Translations under genes and position numbers: made by a program
Part shown: one piece after another, positions 14,031 through 15,255 of the stretch
Layout: every line of letters begins with the position of its first letter
Position numbering within the stretch: position 1 is the first letter of the stretch
Notes under the pieces: generated by a model
What the model was told of the DNA's origin: nothing
Databases searched by the model: none
The model's input: the letters and a program-made list of their open reading frames with translations, nothing else
Source of the DNA: Lachnospiraceae bacterium
GTDB lineage: Bacteria > Bacillota > Clostridia > Lachnospirales > Lachnospiraceae
Assembly (NCBI GenBank): GCA_902363675.1
Contig: CABJAV010000023.1
Coordinates: 32,552-47,806, forward strand
Direction of reading: 5' to 3'
Length of the DNA stretch: 15,255 nt

Positions 14031-14936
14031 TTATTTAATCGTTTTCCCATTTTTACGCAATTCCTGCAGATAAATTTCCCCTAAACGACTCAGATTCGTT
14101 CCTTTATGTCGAATATAACCAATCCGCATTTTTTCTGACTCTTTGAGCGGAATTGCCACATAATCATCCCCATTAATCTCTTCGGAAATAATACCTGAGC
14201 ATAATGTGTACCCATTCAATCCCACCATGAGATTTAACATGGTCGCACGATCATCCGCCTTGATGATTCGCTTATATTCATATGTGCTTTTCATCTCTTC
14301 AGAAAAATAAAAAGAATTGTTCTTTCCCTGATCAAAAGCAAGACAAGGATAATCCTCTAACTGTTTCATAAATATCATACTTTGTTTTGCCAGCGGATGT
14401 TCCCGCCACATGTAAACATATGTGTCACAGCTAAATAACTCTTCAAATATCAGGCCATTTTCCTTAAATAGCTTTTGCAATACAGCCTCATTAAATTCAC
14501 TCAAAAACAAAACTCCCAGTTCACTCTTCATGCTACGGACATTCTCTATGACCTGGTTCGTCTGTGTCTCATGAATCGCAAACTCATATTCTTCCATTCC
14601 TACCGACTTCACCATCTCTACAAATGCTTTCACCGCAAAGGAATAATGCTGCATGGATACTGAAAATTTCTTTTTTACCTCTCCATCCATATATCGCTTT
14701 TCCAGAAGCCGATACTGTTCGACCACCTGCTTGGCATAGCCTAAGAATTCTTCACCCTCCGGCGTAATCACAATTCCACGATTGGAACGCACAAAAATGG
14801 TCACTCCTGCTTCTTCCTCCAACTCCTTCACAACGGACGAAAGATTGGGCTGTGAAACAAAAAGTTTCTTAGCTGCCTCATTCATAGATTTACTTTCTGC
14901 AATTGTAATTACCTGATGTAGTTGTTGTAATGTCAT
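14031..14936 (-). CDS. LysR-family transcriptional regulator downstream of the 23S rRNA
   Basis: A 301-residue LysR-type regulator. The DNA-binding domain is at 1-60, with the recognition segment MNEAAKKLFVSQPNLSSVVK (18-37) and ITPEG at the wing. The effector-binding domain runs ~88-295 and contains EHPLAK and a central GYTLCSG segment. The effector and targets are unknown; it shares little with the other LysR in the window outside the helix-turn-helix. The chosen ATG (14936) has AGAGGAA seven bases upstream. A longer reading from 15011 would add 25 residues with no ribosome site and would run through a terminator-like hairpin. The leader contains two promoter copies and that hairpin, suggesting attenuated or read-through expression. 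No clear terminator follows it. Confidence 0.9.
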   Translation of the reverse strand: MTLQQLHQVITIAESKSMNEAAKKLFVSQPNLSSVVKELEEEAGVTIFVRSNRGIVITPEGEEFLGYAKQVVEQYRLLEKRYMDGEVKKKFSVSMQHYSFAVKAFVEMVKSVGMEEYEFAIHETQTNQVIENVRSMKSELGVLFLSEFNEAVLQKLFKENGLIFEELFSCDTYVYMWREHPLAKQSMIFMKQLEDYPCLAFDQGKNNSFYFSEEMKSTYEYKRIIKADDRATMLNLMVGLNGYTLCSGIISEEINGDDYVAIPLKESEKMRIGYIRHKGTNLSRLGEIYLQELRKNGKTIK

Positions 14937-14955
14937 ATGTATTCCTCTGTATAAC

Positions 14956-14981
14956 AAAAACGCCGAACAAACTGTTCGACG
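14956..14981 (-). terminator. Terminator between the 23S rRNA and the LysR gene
   Basis: On the minus transcript CGUCGAACA pairs with UGUUCGGCG through nine pairs (one U-G) around a GUU loop, followed by UUUUU. The plus strand would have a C/A mismatch at the wobble position and lacks a T-run, so it works for minus transcription. It is probably the end of the rRNA operon. It also lies in the LysR leader, 20 bases before its ATG, so LysR promoters upstream must read through it. Confidence 0.8.
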
Positions 14982-15030
14982 ATTATTTGTACTCTTTATA
15001 ACTTTATACATTCAAAACTTCATACAGATT

Positions 15031-15059
15031 ATTAGACTTTCTAAATTCTTTAATGCCAA
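15031..15059 (-). promoter_or_regulatory. Promoter in the gene-proximal copy of the 35-bp repeat
   Basis: Minus-strand -35 TTGGCA (15059-15054) and -10 TCTAAT (15036-15031), 17 bases apart, each five of six to consensus. Transcription would head to the LysR gene through the hairpin at 14956-14981. Confidence 0.6.
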
Positions 15060-15065
15060 CATACT

Positions 15066-15094
15066 ATTAGACTTTCTAAATTCTTTAATGCCAA
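15066..15094 (-). promoter_or_regulatory. Promoter in the rRNA-proximal copy of the 35-bp repeat
   Basis: Same boxes and spacing as the neighbouring copy: -35 TTGGCA (15094-15089) and -10 TCTAAT (15071-15066), 17 bases apart. It lies ~50 bases after the mature 23S end. Confidence 0.6.
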
Positions 15095-15145
15095 CATACT
15101 CGCTTCGCTCATATGTCGCCTTATCACGATCTCATCGTGACATTT

Positions 15146-15255
15146 GATTAAGCCCTCGACCGATTAGTAACAGTCAGCTCCATGTGTTGCCACACTTCCA
15201 CCTCTGCCCTATCTACCTTGTAGTCTTCAAGGGGTCTTACTCCCGAAGGAGGGAT
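15146..15255 (-). rRNA. 23S ribosomal RNA, 3' end (partial)
   Basis: Read on the minus strand, the conserved 23S 3'-terminal helices are recognisable, including GGAGCTGACTG, TTACTAATCGGTCGAGGGCT and the terminal TTAA. The gene continues beyond the window edge. The mature 3' end is put near 15146 by comparison with other bacterial 23S ends and may be off by a few bases. A 7-bp hairpin (TCACGAT, loop CTC, ATCGTGA; 15124-15140) follows at once and may take part in processing. No 5S gene lies between here and the terminator at 14956-14981. Confidence 0.93.

Larger units (their letters stand above)
15031..15100. repeat. Exact 35-bp tandem repeat, two copies
   Basis: Bases 15031-15065 and 15066-15100 are identical over all 35 positions with no spacer, in the gap between the 23S 3' end and the LysR gene. 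Each unit contains a complete minus-strand promoter, so the duplication doubles the promoter. Exact identity suggests a recent event or active maintenance. Confidence 0.95.

Noticed and set aside
14937..15011. 25-residue N-terminal extension of the second LysR protein
   Set aside because: No ribosome site, it runs through the terminator hairpin, and the family's N-terminus aligns with the ATG at 14936.
15031..15100. Tandem repeat as a CRISPR remnant
   Set aside because: The two copies are joined with no spacer and no cas gene is present.

Overview
This window looks like a chromosomal segment from a low-GC Gram-positive anaerobe, most likely a Lachnospiraceae-type Clostridia. That assignment is an inference. 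It rests on the long single-chain PurL, strong Shine-Dalgarno sites, AT-rich consensus promoters, T-tailed terminators, a small HPr-like protein and the 23S rRNA end. I have no database match behind it.

Region 1 (1-2595) is an insertion-type element on the plus strand. It carries a DD35E transposase, an overlapping ExeA/TniB-like AAA ATPase, and a third small gene of unknown function, followed by a strong terminator and a probable right end. Its left end lies at or just beyond base 1. Region 2 (about 2596-4340) is the remnant of a different, Tn7-like element on the minus strand. It has a small TnsA-like endonuclease and a TnsB-like transposase cut off just after its first catalytic Asp. These are followed by about 480 bp of gene-free, repeat-rich DNA up to the 3' end of purL. 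The layout (housekeeping gene 3' end, repeated sites, tnsA, tnsB, all pointing away) resembles Tn7 next to glmS.

Region 3 (4347-9728) holds the housekeeping genes purL (purine synthesis) and a secreted L,D-transpeptidase, both on the minus strand, each with its own promoter and terminator. Region 4 (9849-13352) has a LysR regulator divergent from the transpeptidase gene, with a perfect-consensus promoter. It is convergent with a large minus-strand gene joining a RecB/Cas4-type nuclease domain to an iron-sulfur Rad3/DinG-type helicase.

Region 5 (13443-15255) has, on the minus strand, the 3' end of 23S rRNA, an exact 35-bp tandem repeat in which each copy contains a promoter, a terminator-like hairpin, a second LysR regulator, and an HPr-like protein that keeps the regulatory Ser but lacks the phosphocarrier His (Crh-like). 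No 5S rRNA follows the 23S. I see no complete new defence or CRISPR system. The most unusual content is the nested transposon debris beside purL, the duplicated promoter after the 23S, and the nuclease-helicase fusion.
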